Shown in pieces: positions 53,522-62,846 of a DNA stretch of 64,000 bases. Positions within the stretch are counted from its first letter, which is position 1, and each line of letters opens with the position of its first letter. Source of the stretch: RPQJ01 sp963754125. Its GTDB lineage: Bacteria > Pseudomonadota > Gammaproteobacteria > Steroidobacterales > Steroidobacteraceae. The translations under genes were made by a program, and so were the position numbers. Under the pieces are notes generated by a model that saw only the letters and a program-made list of their open reading frames with translations, had not been told where the DNA came from and searched no databases. The DNA is taken from the NCBI GenBank assembly GCA_963754125.1, contig CAVWEX010000014.1, forward strand, positions 62,001-126,000. Reading direction: 5' to 3'.

Positions 53522-55777
53522 GTGAGCGGGCAGGACGAACTCAATTTCGAGGGCATCGAGCGGCTGCCGCTCCGTACCTTCACCGAGAAGGCGTACCTCG
53601 AGTACTCGATGTACGTGATCCTCGACCGCGCGCTGCCGCACGTCGGCGACGGTCTCAAGCCCGTGCAGCGGCGCATCGTCTACGCGATGAGCGAGCTCGG
53701 GCTCGCCGCGACCGCCAAGCACAAGAAGTCGGCGCGCACGGTGGGCGACGTGATCGGCAAGTTCCACCCGCACGGCGACTCGGCCTGCTACGAGGCGCTG
53801 GTGCTGATGGCGCAGTCGTTCTCGTACCGCTACCCGATCGTCGACGGCCAGGGCAACTTCGGCTCGCCGGACGACCCGAAGTCGTTCGCGGCCATGCGCT
53901 ACACCGAGTCGAAGCTGACGCGCTACGCGGAGGTGCTGCTCTCGGAGCTCGGCGACGGCACCGTGGACTGGACGCCGAACTTCGACGGCACGCTCGAGGA
54001 GCCCGCGCTGCTGCCGTCGCGCCTGCCGAACGTGCTGCTGAACGGCGGCGCCGGCATCGCGGTCGGCATGGCCACCGACATCCCCCCGCACAACCTGCGC
54101 GAGGTCGCCGCCGCCTGCGTGCGTCTGCTCGAGGAGCCGAAGTCCACGCTTGCCGAGCTGCTCGAGCACGTGCGGGGCCCGGACCTGCCGACCGGCGCGG
54201 AGATCATCACGCCGCGCGAGGAACTCGCGCGGATCTACGAGACGGGCAACGGTACGTTCCGCGCCCGCGCCCGCTACGAGACCGAGGACGGTGAGATCGT
54301 CGTCACCGAGCTCCCGTACCAGGTCTCCGGCTCCAAGGTGCTCGAGCAGGTCGCCGCGCAGATGCGCGCGAAGAAGCTGCCGATGGTCGAGGACCTGCGC
54401 GACGAGTCCGACCACGAGCACCCGACGCGGCTCGTGATCACGCCGCGCTCGAACCGCGTGGATGTCGAGCAGGTGATGGCGCACCTGTTCGCCACCACCG
54501 ACCTCGAGCGCAGCTACCGCGTGAACCTGAACGTGATCGCCCGCGACGGACGCCCGCGCGTCATGGGGCTGAAGGCGCTGCTCGAGGAGTGGCTCGCATT
54601 CCGGGTGGACACGGTCACGCGACGGCTCGCGCACCGGCTCGAGAAGGTCGAGGCGCGCCTGCACATCCTCGACGGCCTGCTGGTCGCCTACCTCAACCTC
54701 GACGAGGTGATCCGCATCGTCCGCTACGAGGACGAGCCCAAGGCGGCGCTGATCGCGCGCTTCCAGCTCTCCGAGGCGCAGGCCGAGGCCATCCTCGAGA
54801 CCAAGCTGCGCCACCTCGCGAAGCTCGAGGAGATGAAGATCCGCGGCGAGCAGGAGAAGCTGGCCGCGGAGCGCGACGAGCTCACGAAGATCCTGGCGAG
54901 CAAGGCGCGGCTCAAGCGCCTGGTTCGCGACGAGATCATCGCGGACGCGGAGAAGTACGGCGACGATCGTCGCAGCCTGTTCGTCGAGCGCGCCGCGGCG
55001 CAGGCCATCGCAGAGACCGAGATCATGGCCAGCGAGCCCGTGACCGTCGTGCTCTCGCGCAGCGGCTGGGTGCGCTCGGCCAAGGGGCACGACATCGACC
55101 CGCGCGCGCTGTCCTACAAGACGGGCGACGAGTACCGCGCCGTCGCTCGCGGACGCAGCACGCAGCTCGCGGTGTTCCTCGACAGCACCGGTCGGGCCTA
55201 CAGCCTGCCCGCCCACACGCTGCCGTCGGCGCGCGGACAGGGCGAGCCACTCTCAGGTCGGCTCGATCCGCCGGACGGTGCGACCTTCCCCGGCGTGCTG
55301 ATCGGCGAGCCCGACGAACGCTGGGTGCTCGCGAGCGGGGCGGGCTACGGGTTCGTCGTCAAGCTCGGCGAACTGCACGGCCGCAACCGGGCCGGCAAGG
55401 CGATCCTCAAGGTGCCGGACGGCTCCTCTGTGCTCGCGCCGGTGCCGGTGCCGCCCGGCAACGACGTGCTGCTTGCCGCGCTGACCACGGACGGCCGGCT
55501 GCTCGCATTCCCGGTGGCCGACCTGCCCGAGCTCCCGCGCGGCAAGGGCAACAAGATCTTCGGCATCCCGCCGAAGAAGGCTGCGAGCGGCGAGGAGAGC
55601 CTGCTGGCCGTGGCCGCCGTGGCGCCCGGGCAGACCCTGCGGATCGCCTGTGGCGACCGTCGCATGGGCTTGAGCTACCGTGAGCTCGGCGAGTATCGGG
55701 GCGAGCGCGGACAGCGCGGCGCGGTACTGCCGCGGGGCTGGCGCAAAGTGGACGGGATCGAGGTCGACGGCGGCTGA
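53522..55777 (+). CDS. parC: DNA topoisomerase IV subunit A
   Basis: Breakage-reunion subunit. 751 residues from GTG 53522 (E. coli 752). The catalytic Tyr is in AMRYTESKL. The quinolone-determining region reads HPHGDSACYEALVLMAQ, with Ser and Glu at the positions equal to E. coli ParC Ser80 and Glu84, so it is wild-type-like at these sites. A coiled coil (about 440-480) precedes a C-terminal beta-propeller. It converges with the FimX-like gene with only 3 bp between stops. Confidence 0.97.
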   Translation: MSGQDELNFEGIERLPLRTFTEKAYLEYSMYVILDRALPHVGDGLKPVQRRIVYAMSELGLAATAKHKKSARTVGDVIGKFHPHGDSACYEALVLMAQSFSYRYPIVDGQGNFGSPDDPKSFAAMRYTESKLTRYAEVLLSELGDGTVDWTPNFDGTLEEPALLPSRLPNVLLNGGAGIAVGMATDIPPHNLREVAAACVRLLEEPKSTLAELLEHVRGPDLPTGAEIITPREELARIYETGNGTFRARARYETEDGEIVVTELPYQVSGSKVLEQVAAQMRAKKLPMVEDLRDESDHEHPTRLVITPRSNRVDVEQVMAHLFATTDLERSYRVNLNVIARDGRPRVMGLKALLEEWLAFRVDTVTRRLAHRLEKVEARLHILDGLLVAYLNLDEVIRIVRYEDEPKAALIARFQLSEAQAEAILETKLRHLAKLEEMKIRGEQEKLAAERDELTKILASKARLKRLVRDEIIADAEKYGDDRRSLFVERAAAQAIAETEIMASEPVTVVLSRSGWVRSAKGHDIDPRALSYKTGDEYRAVARGRSTQLAVFLDSTGRAYSLPAHTLPSARGQGEPLSGRLDPPDGATFPGVLIGEPDERWVLASGAGYGFVVKLGELHGRNRAGKAILKVPDGSSVLAPVPVPPGNDVLLAALTTDGRLLAFPVADLPELPRGKGNKIFGIPPKKAASGEESLLAVAAVAPGQTLRIACGDRRMGLSYRELGEYRGERGQRGAVLPRGWRKVDGIEVDGG

Positions 55778-55780
55778 TCG

Positions 55781-57845
55781 TCAGCGCGTCTCGTGCAGCA
55801 CGACCTCTTCGGCGTTGCCCACGAAGTACCCCTGCACGAACTCCACGCCGAGCTGCCACAGCACGGCCATGGTGTTGGCGTCCTCGACGCGCTCGGCGAT
55901 CGAGTAGATGCTGCGCGCCCGCGCCAGCTGAACAAGCGTCTTGACCTGCTCCTGCAGCGCCCGGTCCGTGGCGAGGCCCTGCATCAGGGCGCCGTCGATC
56001 TTCACGTAGCTTGCCGCCAGGTGGCCGAGCAGCTCGTCCGGATCGCGACCTGAACCGAAGTTCTCGAGTGCGAACTGGAACCCGAGCGGCTTGACCAGGG
56101 CCTGCAGTGCCAGGGTCTCCTCGAGGTGCGTGCCGGCGGTCTCCTCGTGCAGCTCGAAGACGACACGACGCGGGTCCACGCCGGACGCCTTGATCTGCTG
56201 CTGCAGCCAGACGCCGAGCGTCTGGTCGCGCATCGAGTCGGTGGACAGGCGCACGAACACGCGCGCGTTGTTGCGCTCTGCGCAGAACGACATCGCCGCG
56301 CCCACGACCCACCGGTCGATGTTCTTCATCAGGTCGGTGCGCTGTGCCGCCGCGAGGAATTCCGACGGCAGCACCTCCTCGTTGCGCTCGTCGAGCATGC
56401 GCACCACGAGGTCGAACATCGGCTCGCCCTCGCCGACCAGGCTGGCGATCGGCTGGTGCACGAGCCGGAAGCGGTTCGCCATGAGCGCCGACTTGATGCG
56501 GGATGCCCAGACCTGGTCGGCGGCCTCGATCTCCGGCTTCTCGGCCGAAGGTTCCGGCCGTCGCAGCCGGTTGCCGCCGGCTGCCGAGGCATTGCGCGCG
56601 GCCTTGACGGACGATTGGAGCGCCGCGGTGAGGCCTTCCCCCTGGGAGTTGAGCAGAGTGGCGCCGGCACTGCAGGTGAATGAGAGTGTCCGGTCGCCCG
56701 AGGAGAAGACGTGCTCGGACACGCGCTGCAGCATACGCGCCACCCACGCGTCGAGGTCACGGGTATTGCCGCGCTCGATCAGCATCGCGAACCCCCGGGC
56801 GGTGACGCGGGCCGCCAGGTCGCCCGGTTGCAGCTGCGCGCGCAGTTGCTGCCCGATGCCCTCCAGCAGGTCCTCCGCGACGAGCGGTCCGAGCTCGTTC
56901 TCGACCGACGCGAGGCGGTCCGGCTCGACGTAGATGAGCGCCCGCAGGCCGGCCTTCAGCAGGCTGCGCAGCGTGCGTGGTCGCCTGCTCGACGAAGGCC
57001 GCGCGCTTCATGAGGCCCGTGGTGGTGTCGAACTGCAGCGCCTCTTCCAGCTGCCGGGTCAGCGTCGCCAGGTCGCGGGTCTGGGTCGGGACGCGCATGC
57101 GCACGGCCGGCTCGCCCTCGAACTCGAAGCGCTCGAACTCGATCTGCACGGGCAGTTCGGTGCCCGCTGGCATCAGCGCAACCGCCTGCAGCGAGTGGTT
57201 TGCCCACCGACCCTGGGCGGTCGCCACCAGCGCGCCCTTCAGTGCCGCGTGACTTCGCTGCTGGAAGAAATCCATCAGCGGCTGGCCGAGGAAGGCCGCC
57301 GCCTCCTCGTGGCCGAACAGTTCGACCCAGGCCGGGTTGACGTCCACCACGATGCCCTCCTCGACGTGGGCGATCGCGTCGGTCGAGCCCGTCATGAAGG
57401 CCTTCATCTGGTCGCGGTACTGGCGGGCGGAGGCGAGCGTGCCCGCGAGCGCATGGTCGAGACGGGCGGCATGCAGCTCGCGACTTGCAACCGCCTGCAG
57501 GCGCGGTCGCGAGCGCAGCGTCACGACGTCCTGCGCGCCGAGCTTCAGCGCTTCGGCGAGGTCGTCCTCGGTCAGCGTGTCGCGCACGAGCAGGGTCGGC
57601 ACCTGCGTCGCATAGCGCTGGCGCGCCTCGAGCGCCGCCAGCGTCTCCTCGGGATCGGACGAGCACAGGAAGACCAGCTGTGGCCCGGACTGCGTCAGCG
57701 CGTCGCCGAGCGACGACAGGTCGCGTACCCACGTGCAATGCACCGGGTGCCCGGCGTTGCGCAGCGTGCTGTTGATGATCTCAACGGGGTCCTGTTGCCT
57801 GGACAGGACCACCACTGGAATCGCGCCGGTCTCGGCCAAGTCCAA
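55781..57845 (-). pseudogene. FimX-like c-di-GMP signalling protein (receiver-like, PAS, GGDEF, EAL, all degenerate), frameshifted
   Basis: Order: receiver-like domain (1-130), PAS (about 145-255; GIVVDVNPAWVELFG), GGDEF-like, EAL-like. The frame breaks at about 56963; one base fewer joins HAAQ to LLKAGLRALIYVEPDRLAS and gives about 687 residues. The GGDEF site reads ARGF. In the EAL domain the motif is FDLVVR, DDFGTG is ENFGSG, and FELHEE, YVKIDG, AERVED and QGY remain. Loss of the metal ligands means no phosphodiesterase activity is expected; a c-di-GMP receptor like FimX fits. The start is uncertain (TTG 57845). Confidence 0.82.
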
Positions 57846-57925
57846 TCCCCCGGCGGGGCCGGAATTTCCGGCGCCGCGTCTCCATGAGTGAGTGCGACCT
57901 GACTATAGCAAACGCCTGCGACGCA

Positions 57926-58945
57926 CTAACGTGACGCAGGTTGCAGCATCGTTTTCGAGGCCTCGCCGGGAATCTCGCGCACCAGTCGCGGGACGAGGTA
58001 GCCCGGCAGGCGCGCCGCGACCTCGGCCACGAGGCTGCGCGCCGTGTCCTCCGGCACGTCGAAGTGGGCCGCGCCGGCCACCGGGTCGAGCAGGTGGAGG
58101 TAGTAGGGCAGGACGCCGGCCTCGAACAGCGTCTCGCCCAGCGCCACGAGGTCGTCCGGCCGGTCGTTGACACCGCGTAGCAGCACGGCCTGGTTGAGCA
58201 GCGTCGTGCCGGTGCCTCGCAGTCCCGCGAGCGCGTCCCGGACCGGGTCGTCGATCTCGTTCGCGTGGTTCGCGTGCACCACGACGACCTTCTGCAGCCG
58301 CACGGCCGACCAGACGGCCAGGAAACCCGAGTCGATGCGCTCGGGCAGGACGATCGGCAGGCGCGTGTGCAGCCGCACGCGCCGCAGGTGGGGGATCTGC
58401 TGCAGGCCCGCGAGCAGTGCGGCCAGGCGCCGGTCGCCGAGCGTGAGCGGATCGCCGCCGCTCAGGATGACCTCGCGGACGGTCGCGTCGGCGCGCAGCA
58501 GCTCGAGCGCCGGCTCGAACTCGGCGCGCGAGGCATTCTCCTCGGCGTACGGAAAATGCCGCCGGAAGCAGTACCGGCAGTTCACGGCGCAGGCTCCGGT
58601 GGTGATCAGGAGCGCGCGCCCGTGGTACTTCTGCAGCACGCCCGCCCCGGCGCGGGCTGCGAGGTCGCCGACCGGGTCGTGCACGTAGCCCGGTACGGCA
58701 TCGCACTCCGCGCCGAGTGGCAGCACCTGCGCGAGCAGCGGATCCCGCGGGTCGCCCTGCCGCATGCGTGCCACGAACCCCCGCGGCACGCGCAGCGGAA
58801 ACAGCCGCGCGGCCGCCCTTGCCGGCTCGAGCCATTGCGGGCCGAGCTGCAGCGCCGCGAGCAGCTCAGCCGGATCGGTGATGGCCTGCTGCAGCGCGCG
58901 CTGCCAGGACGGGGGCTGACGGGAGGAGGGGGATGCGGGTATCAT
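57926..58945 (-). CDS. epmB: EF-P beta-lysylation protein EpmB (lysine 2,3-aminomutase type)
   Basis: Radical-SAM, PLP enzyme that makes (R)-beta-lysine for EF-P modification. 339 residues from ATG 58945 (E. coli 342). The radical-SAM motif CAVNCRYCFRRHFPY holds the three cysteines (about 119-126). VILSGGDPLTLGDRRL, RVRLHTRLPIVLPERI and the PLP-lysine region near the C-terminus follow. It diverges from efp across 104 bp. efp and epmA are also in the window. Confidence 0.96.
   Translation of the reverse strand: MIPASPSSRQPPSWQRALQQAITDPAELLAALQLGPQWLEPARAAARLFPLRVPRGFVARMRQGDPRDPLLAQVLPLGAECDAVPGYVHDPVGDLAARAGAGVLQKYHGRALLITTGACAVNCRYCFRRHFPYAEENASRAEFEPALELLRADATVREVILSGGDPLTLGDRRLAALLAGLQQIPHLRRVRLHTRLPIVLPERIDSGFLAVWSAVRLQKVVVVHANHANEIDDPVRDALAGLRGTGTTLLNQAVLLRGVNDRPDDLVALGETLFEAGVLPYYLHLLDPVAGAAHFDVPEDTARSLVAEVAARLPGYLVPRLVREIPGEASKTMLQPASR
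58916..58945 (+). promoter_or_regulatory. candidate promoter of efp inside the start of epmB
   Basis: -35 CTGACG (58916-58921) and -10 TATCAT (58940-58945), 18-bp spacing. The leader to the efp ATG would be about 98 nt. The -10 overlaps the epmB start codon on the other strand. Confidence 0.35.
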
Positions 58946-59049
58946 GCGCGGCTTTGTTGCGGCGGCGTTGCGGCGGCCGGGGATTCTTCCAGATCCCGAC
59001 GCGATCCCACAACGGCGACCGCACGACCCTACACCCGGTGACCCAAGCC

Positions 59050-59619
59050 ATGGCCAGTTACAGCACCAACGAATTCCGTTCCGGGCTCAAGATCATCCTC
59101 GACGGCGACCCGTACGTCATCGTGGAGAACGAGTTCGTAAAGCCCGGCAAGGGCCAGGCCTTCAACCGCGTGCGCATCCGCAACCTGAAGTCCGGCCGCA
59201 CGCTGGAGCGCAACATGAAGTCCGGCGACACGGTCGAGGCGGCGGACGTCGTCGAAACCGACATGCAGTACCTCTACAACGACGGCGACTTCTGGCACTT
59301 CATGGTGCCGGACACCTTCGAGCAGCACACTGCCGGCAAGGAGGCGATGGGCGAGGCTGCGCAGTGGCTCAAGGACGGCGTGACCTGCCAGGTGATGCTG
59401 TGGAACGGCCAGCCGCTGGCCATCAATGCACCGGCGCACGTCGAGCTCAAGATCGTCGAGACCGACCCCGGTATGCGCGGCGACACCGCCACCGGCGGCC
59501 AGAAGCCGGCCAAGCTCGAGACCGGCGCCGTGGTTCGCGTGCCGCTCTTCATCGGCGAGGGCGAGTTGATCCGCGTGGACACGCGGACCGGCGAGTACCT
59601 GTCGCGCGCCAAGAGCTGA
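59050..59619 (+). CDS. efp: elongation factor P
   Basis: Relieves ribosome stalling at polyproline stretches. 189 residues from ATG 59050 (E. coli 188). The tip loop VKPGKGQAF has lysine exactly at position 34, the residue that receives beta-lysine. Lys rather than Arg at this site agrees with EpmA/EpmB modification and not EarP rhamnosylation. The third OB domain ends with VDTRTGEYLSRAKS. Confidence 0.98.
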   Translation: MASYSTNEFRSGLKIILDGDPYVIVENEFVKPGKGQAFNRVRIRNLKSGRTLERNMKSGDTVEAADVVETDMQYLYNDGDFWHFMVPDTFEQHTAGKEAMGEAAQWLKDGVTCQVMLWNGQPLAINAPAHVELKIVETDPGMRGDTATGGQKPAKLETGAVVRVPLFIGEGELIRVDTRTGEYLSRAKS

Positions 59620-59650
59620 TCGAGGAAGCGGGCGGTAATTCGCGTGGTTG

Positions 59651-59762
59651 CGGTGGTCATCCGGGAACTGATTCCCGGGGACGCCGCAAGTACATCCTTG
59701 TAGGCTCGCGCGCCGCATCCCTGCGGCGCGACGCCCCGGGACCAGTTCCCGGTTGCCCACCG
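59651..59762. repeat. REP-like palindromic element between efp and msrC
   Basis: Outer arms CCGGGAACTG (59661-59670) and the region 59734-59752 are inverted repeats (CCCGGGG and CCGGGAACTG parts match, with a small mismatch between them); weaker pairing continues to about 59651 and 59762. Inside are TACA-TCCT-TGTA (59691-59702) and CGCGCCGCA-TCCC-TGCGGCGCG (59709-59730). It lies between converging genes and could act as a bidirectional terminator. Confidence 0.7.
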
Positions 59763-59776
59763 CGGGATGCTTTCGC

Positions 59777-60268
59777 TTACACGTCCACCGAGTCCACGAA
59801 TACCTGCACAAGCCGCTCGAGGCCGCGTGCGTCGTCGCCGTCGAAGCGTGCAGGGACGGGGCTGTCGAGGTCGAGCACGCCGATGAGGCGATCGCCGCGC
59901 AGGACGGGCACGACGATCTCCGAGTTCGACGCGGAGTCGCAGGCGATGTGGCCCGGGAAGGCGTGCACGTCCGCGACCACGACGGTCTCGCGGCGTGCCG
60001 CCGCCGTGCCGCAGACGCCGCGACCGAGTGGAATCCGCACGCAGGCGGGCTTGCCCTGGAACGGGCCGAGCAGCAGGTCGCCGCGCGCCGGCTCGACGAG
60101 ATAGAAACCCACCCAGTTGAGCTCCGGCAGGCTCCAGTAGAGCAGGGCCGCCAGGTTCGCCGCATTGGCGATCAGGTCGTGCTCGCCCGCGAGCAGGGCG
60201 CGCAGCCCGGTCTCGAGTTCGGCATACGCGGCCGCCTTGTCGGTCGGCAGGTCGATCAGCTTGTGCAT
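59777..60268 (-). CDS. msrC: free methionine-(R)-sulfoxide reductase (GAF domain)
   Basis: Reduces free methionine-(R)-sulfoxide. 163 residues from ATG 60268 (E. coli 165). A single GAF domain with GKPACVRIPLGRGVCGTAA and FPGHIACDSASNSEIVVP, giving C76, C86 and C110, the three redox cysteines of the family (E. coli C84, C94, C118). Cytosolic. It lies 23 bp after epmA and is likely the last gene of sco-psd-epmA-msrC. Confidence 0.95.
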   Translation of the reverse strand: MHKLIDLPTDKAAAYAELETGLRALLAGEHDLIANAANLAALLYWSLPELNWVGFYLVEPARGDLLLGPFQGKPACVRIPLGRGVCGTAAARRETVVVADVHAFPGHIACDSASNSEIVVPVLRGDRLIGVLDLDSPVPARFDGDDARGLERLVQVFVDSVDV

Positions 60269-60291
60269 GGTGTACAGACTCCAGTCGGTAG

Positions 60292-61267
60292 TCAGGCGCG
60301 CTCGACCGGGAAGGCGATGACGTGGTCGATCCGGCGCGCCCCGCTGGCGATCATCGCGACACGGTCGAAGCCCAGCGCGACGCCGGCGCAGGGCGGCAGG
60401 CCGGCGGCCAGAGCCGCGAGGAAGCGCCGGTCGGGCTCGCGGCGCGGCCGTCCGCGTCGCGCGCGTTCGGCCGAGTCCACGTCGAAGCGCCGGGACTGCT
60501 CCGCCGCATCGCCCAGTTCGTGGAAGCCGTTGGCGAGCTCGAGCCCGCCCCAGTACGCCTCGAACCTCGAGGCGACCGGGCCGCGGATCCGGGCGAGGGC
60601 CGCCTGCGAGGCCGGGAAATCGAGCACGAACGTCAGTCGGTCGTCGGCGAAGCCGGGCGCCACGTGACTCGCCATGGCGAGGTCGAGGAGGCCGTCGCGG
60701 TCATCGACCAGCGTGACCGGCACGTCGATGCCGCGCGCCCGCAGGCACGCCTCGAGCTCGCCGGCCGTCGACTCGAGCGGATCGCAACCGAGGCTTTCAC
60801 GGAACGCCGCCGCGTAGGTCACGACCCGGGTCGGGCCGACAGCGCGCAGCGGCTCGAGCAGGGCGCGCAGCAGCGACTCGACGTCCGCCATCAGCGCGAG
60901 GTGGTCCATGCCGAGGCGGTACCACTCCACCATCGTGAATTCGGGGTTGTGGTTGCGCCCGCGCTCGCCTTCGCGGAACACGCGCGCGACCTGGAAGAGG
61001 TCGGGTGCGCCGGCACACAAGAGCCGCTTCATCGCGTATTCGGGTGAGGTCTGCAGGAATCCGGCCCGCGTGCCGTCCGCGCGGCGAATCTCGAGCGACT
61101 CGAGATGCACGTCCGTGACTGCGGCGCCGACCATCACGGGCGTTTCGACCTCGAGCGCACCCGTCGCGGCGAAATAGGCGCGTACTCGCTCCGAGCAGGG
61201 CGGCCCTCAGCCGCAGCACCTCGAGCGGCGCCGTCGGCTGCCAGTCGCCGGACGGCGGTGCGTTCAT
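60292..61267 (-). pseudogene. epmA: EF-P--(R)-beta-lysine ligase EpmA, frameshifted
   Basis: LysRS-like ligase attaching beta-lysine to EF-P Lys34. ATG 61267 overlaps the psd stop (ATGA). The first frame gives MNAPPSGDWQPTAPLEVLRL and breaks at about 61191. One G too many (minus strand) separates RAALLE from RVRAYFAATGALEVETPVM. Removal gives 324 residues (E. coli 325). The second frame holds the class II core: LQTSPEYAMKRLL, FREGERGRNHNPEFTMVEWY and GVALGFDRVAMI. No anticodon-binding domain, as expected for EpmA. As given, the main part could only start from an internal ATG. Confidence 0.9.
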
Positions 61268-62147
61268 TCGGCCCGGGCGAGGGCCTGGCCGAGGCGCAGC
61301 GTGCTGCCCGGCCGAAGACGCTCGGCAAAGCGCATTGCCGCGTTGCCGACGAGCAGCACCACGGTCGAGCCCATGTTGAAACGACCGAGTTCGGCGCCAC
61401 GTGCGAACTCGGTGCCGAGACCGCTCTCGAGCGTGCGGACGCCGCCGCCCCGCGCGGGCGGCGGATTCACCTCGCCCGCAAATACCGTCTCGATGCTGCC
61501 CACGAACAAGCGCGCCCGACGAGCACCATGGCGAGCGGGCCGATCGCGGTGTCGAACTCGCATGCCACCCGCTCGTTGCGCGCATAGAGCCCGGTCACGG
61601 TGCGCGCCGTCGCGGCATTCACGCTGAAGAGCTGCCCCGGCACGTAGCGCGCCGCGGTCAGCCGCCCGGCAAGCGGCATGTGGATGCGGTGGTAGTCGTA
61701 GGGCGCGAGGTAGATGCACGCGAAGCCACCACCCTCGTATCGCTGCGCGGCGGCCTCGTCGGCGAGCAGCGCGCCCGCCGTGTAGTGCAGGCCCTTGGCC
61801 TGCAGCAGCTGCCCCGCCCGGATGACGCCGAACTGGCTCATCGTGCCGTCCACCGGCGAGACCACGTCGCGTTCGCCGCCTTCGAGCGGTCGCAGCCCGG
61901 GCCGCAGCGCGCGGGTGAAGAAGGCGTTGAAGGACGGGTAGGCGAACGGGTCGGGTTCGACGGCCTCGCCGAGATCGATCTGCGGATACGCCCGCAGGAC
62001 GGCGCGGATCGTCGCATTGCGCAGCACGGGCGTCGTGCTGCGCGCGAGGCGGTGCATGCCGCGTGACAGCAGCTGTTGCGGCAGCAGTTCCTGCAGCAGG
62101 GCGAAGGCGCGGTCGGACGCGCCCGCCTCGTCGGCCGGCATCGTCAC
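61264..62147 (-). pseudogene. psd: phosphatidylserine decarboxylase, frameshifted
   Basis: Pyruvoyl enzyme making phosphatidylethanolamine from phosphatidylserine. GTG 62147 overlaps the sco stop (ATG 62141 also possible). The frame carries FNAFFTRALRPGLRP, SPVDGTMSQFG and YDYHRIHMPLAG. It breaks at about 61510-61516, where GPLAMVLVG should continue LFVGSIETVFAGEV in another frame. This one is net -1 (or +2), unlike the other broken genes here. The self-cleavage site FNMGSTVV (MGST instead of the more common LGST) is near the C-terminus. It is the partner of pssA at 31051. Confidence 0.88.
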
Positions 62148-62780
62148 GGTCGAGCCTCGGTCCAGGCGAGGATCCGCCGATAGTCGCGTGCGATCAGGGC
62201 CGCGTCGTGCGGCGCGGATAGATAGGCGATGAGGCCGCCGCCTGGACCCACGAGGAACAGCCCCGAGCCATGGTCCATGGTGTAGCCGCCCTCGGGCATC
62301 TCCACCCGCGCATAGGGCACGCCGAAGGCCGCGGCCGCCGCGGCGGTCGCTTCCGGCGAGCCCGTCGCGCCGAGGAACGCGGGATCGAAGAACCGCACGT
62401 AGGCGGCGAGCCGCTCCGGCGAGTCGCGCTCCGGGTCCACGCTGACGAGCAGCACGCGCGGGCGGGCGGCTTCAGGAAGGTCGGCGAGCTGGCGCCGGAC
62501 CTGCGCGAGCGTCGCCAGCGTCGTGGGGCAGATGTCCGGGCACTGCGTGAAGCCGAAGAACACCAGCGTCCAGTGGCTGGCGAAGAAGTCGGCGCGGGAG
62601 TGCGCGGCCGTCCTGGTCGAGGAGATCGAGCGGCGGCAGCGGCCGCGGCTCGGGCAGCACCGTGGCGCGCTCGGTCTGGGGCGGCTCGATCCGGGCGGGC
62701 GCCAGCAGGCGAGCGAGAATCAGGCCCGCCGCAAACGCTACAATCACGAGGATCGCGATCCTCAACGGACGTGCGGCCAT
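62144..62780 (-). pseudogene. SCO1/SenC-family copper protein, frameshifted
   Basis: Copper chaperone / thiol oxidoreductase for cytochrome oxidase CuA assembly. ATG 62780 gives an N-terminal membrane anchor (IAILVIVAFAAGLILARLL) facing the periplasm. The frame slips at about 62603: LLDQDGR should continue HSRADFFASHWTLVFFGF. Removing one base gives 211 residues. The copper ligands are the cysteines of FTQCPDICP and the His of YTMDHGSG. psd overlaps its stop. No oxidase genes are in the window. Confidence 0.85.
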
Positions 62781-62846
62781 GGGCGGGTTTGCGGAACTCG
62801 GTCAGGGTTGACGAAGCCGCGATTATTCCACAACGCCCCGGCGGAG

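Noticed and set aside
51613..55777. GyrB/GyrA instead of ParE/ParC
   Set aside because: The B subunit is 630 residues without the GyrB insertion and has the DADSDGLHI form; the A subunit is 751 residues with a ParC-type quinolone region, and the genes are adjacent.
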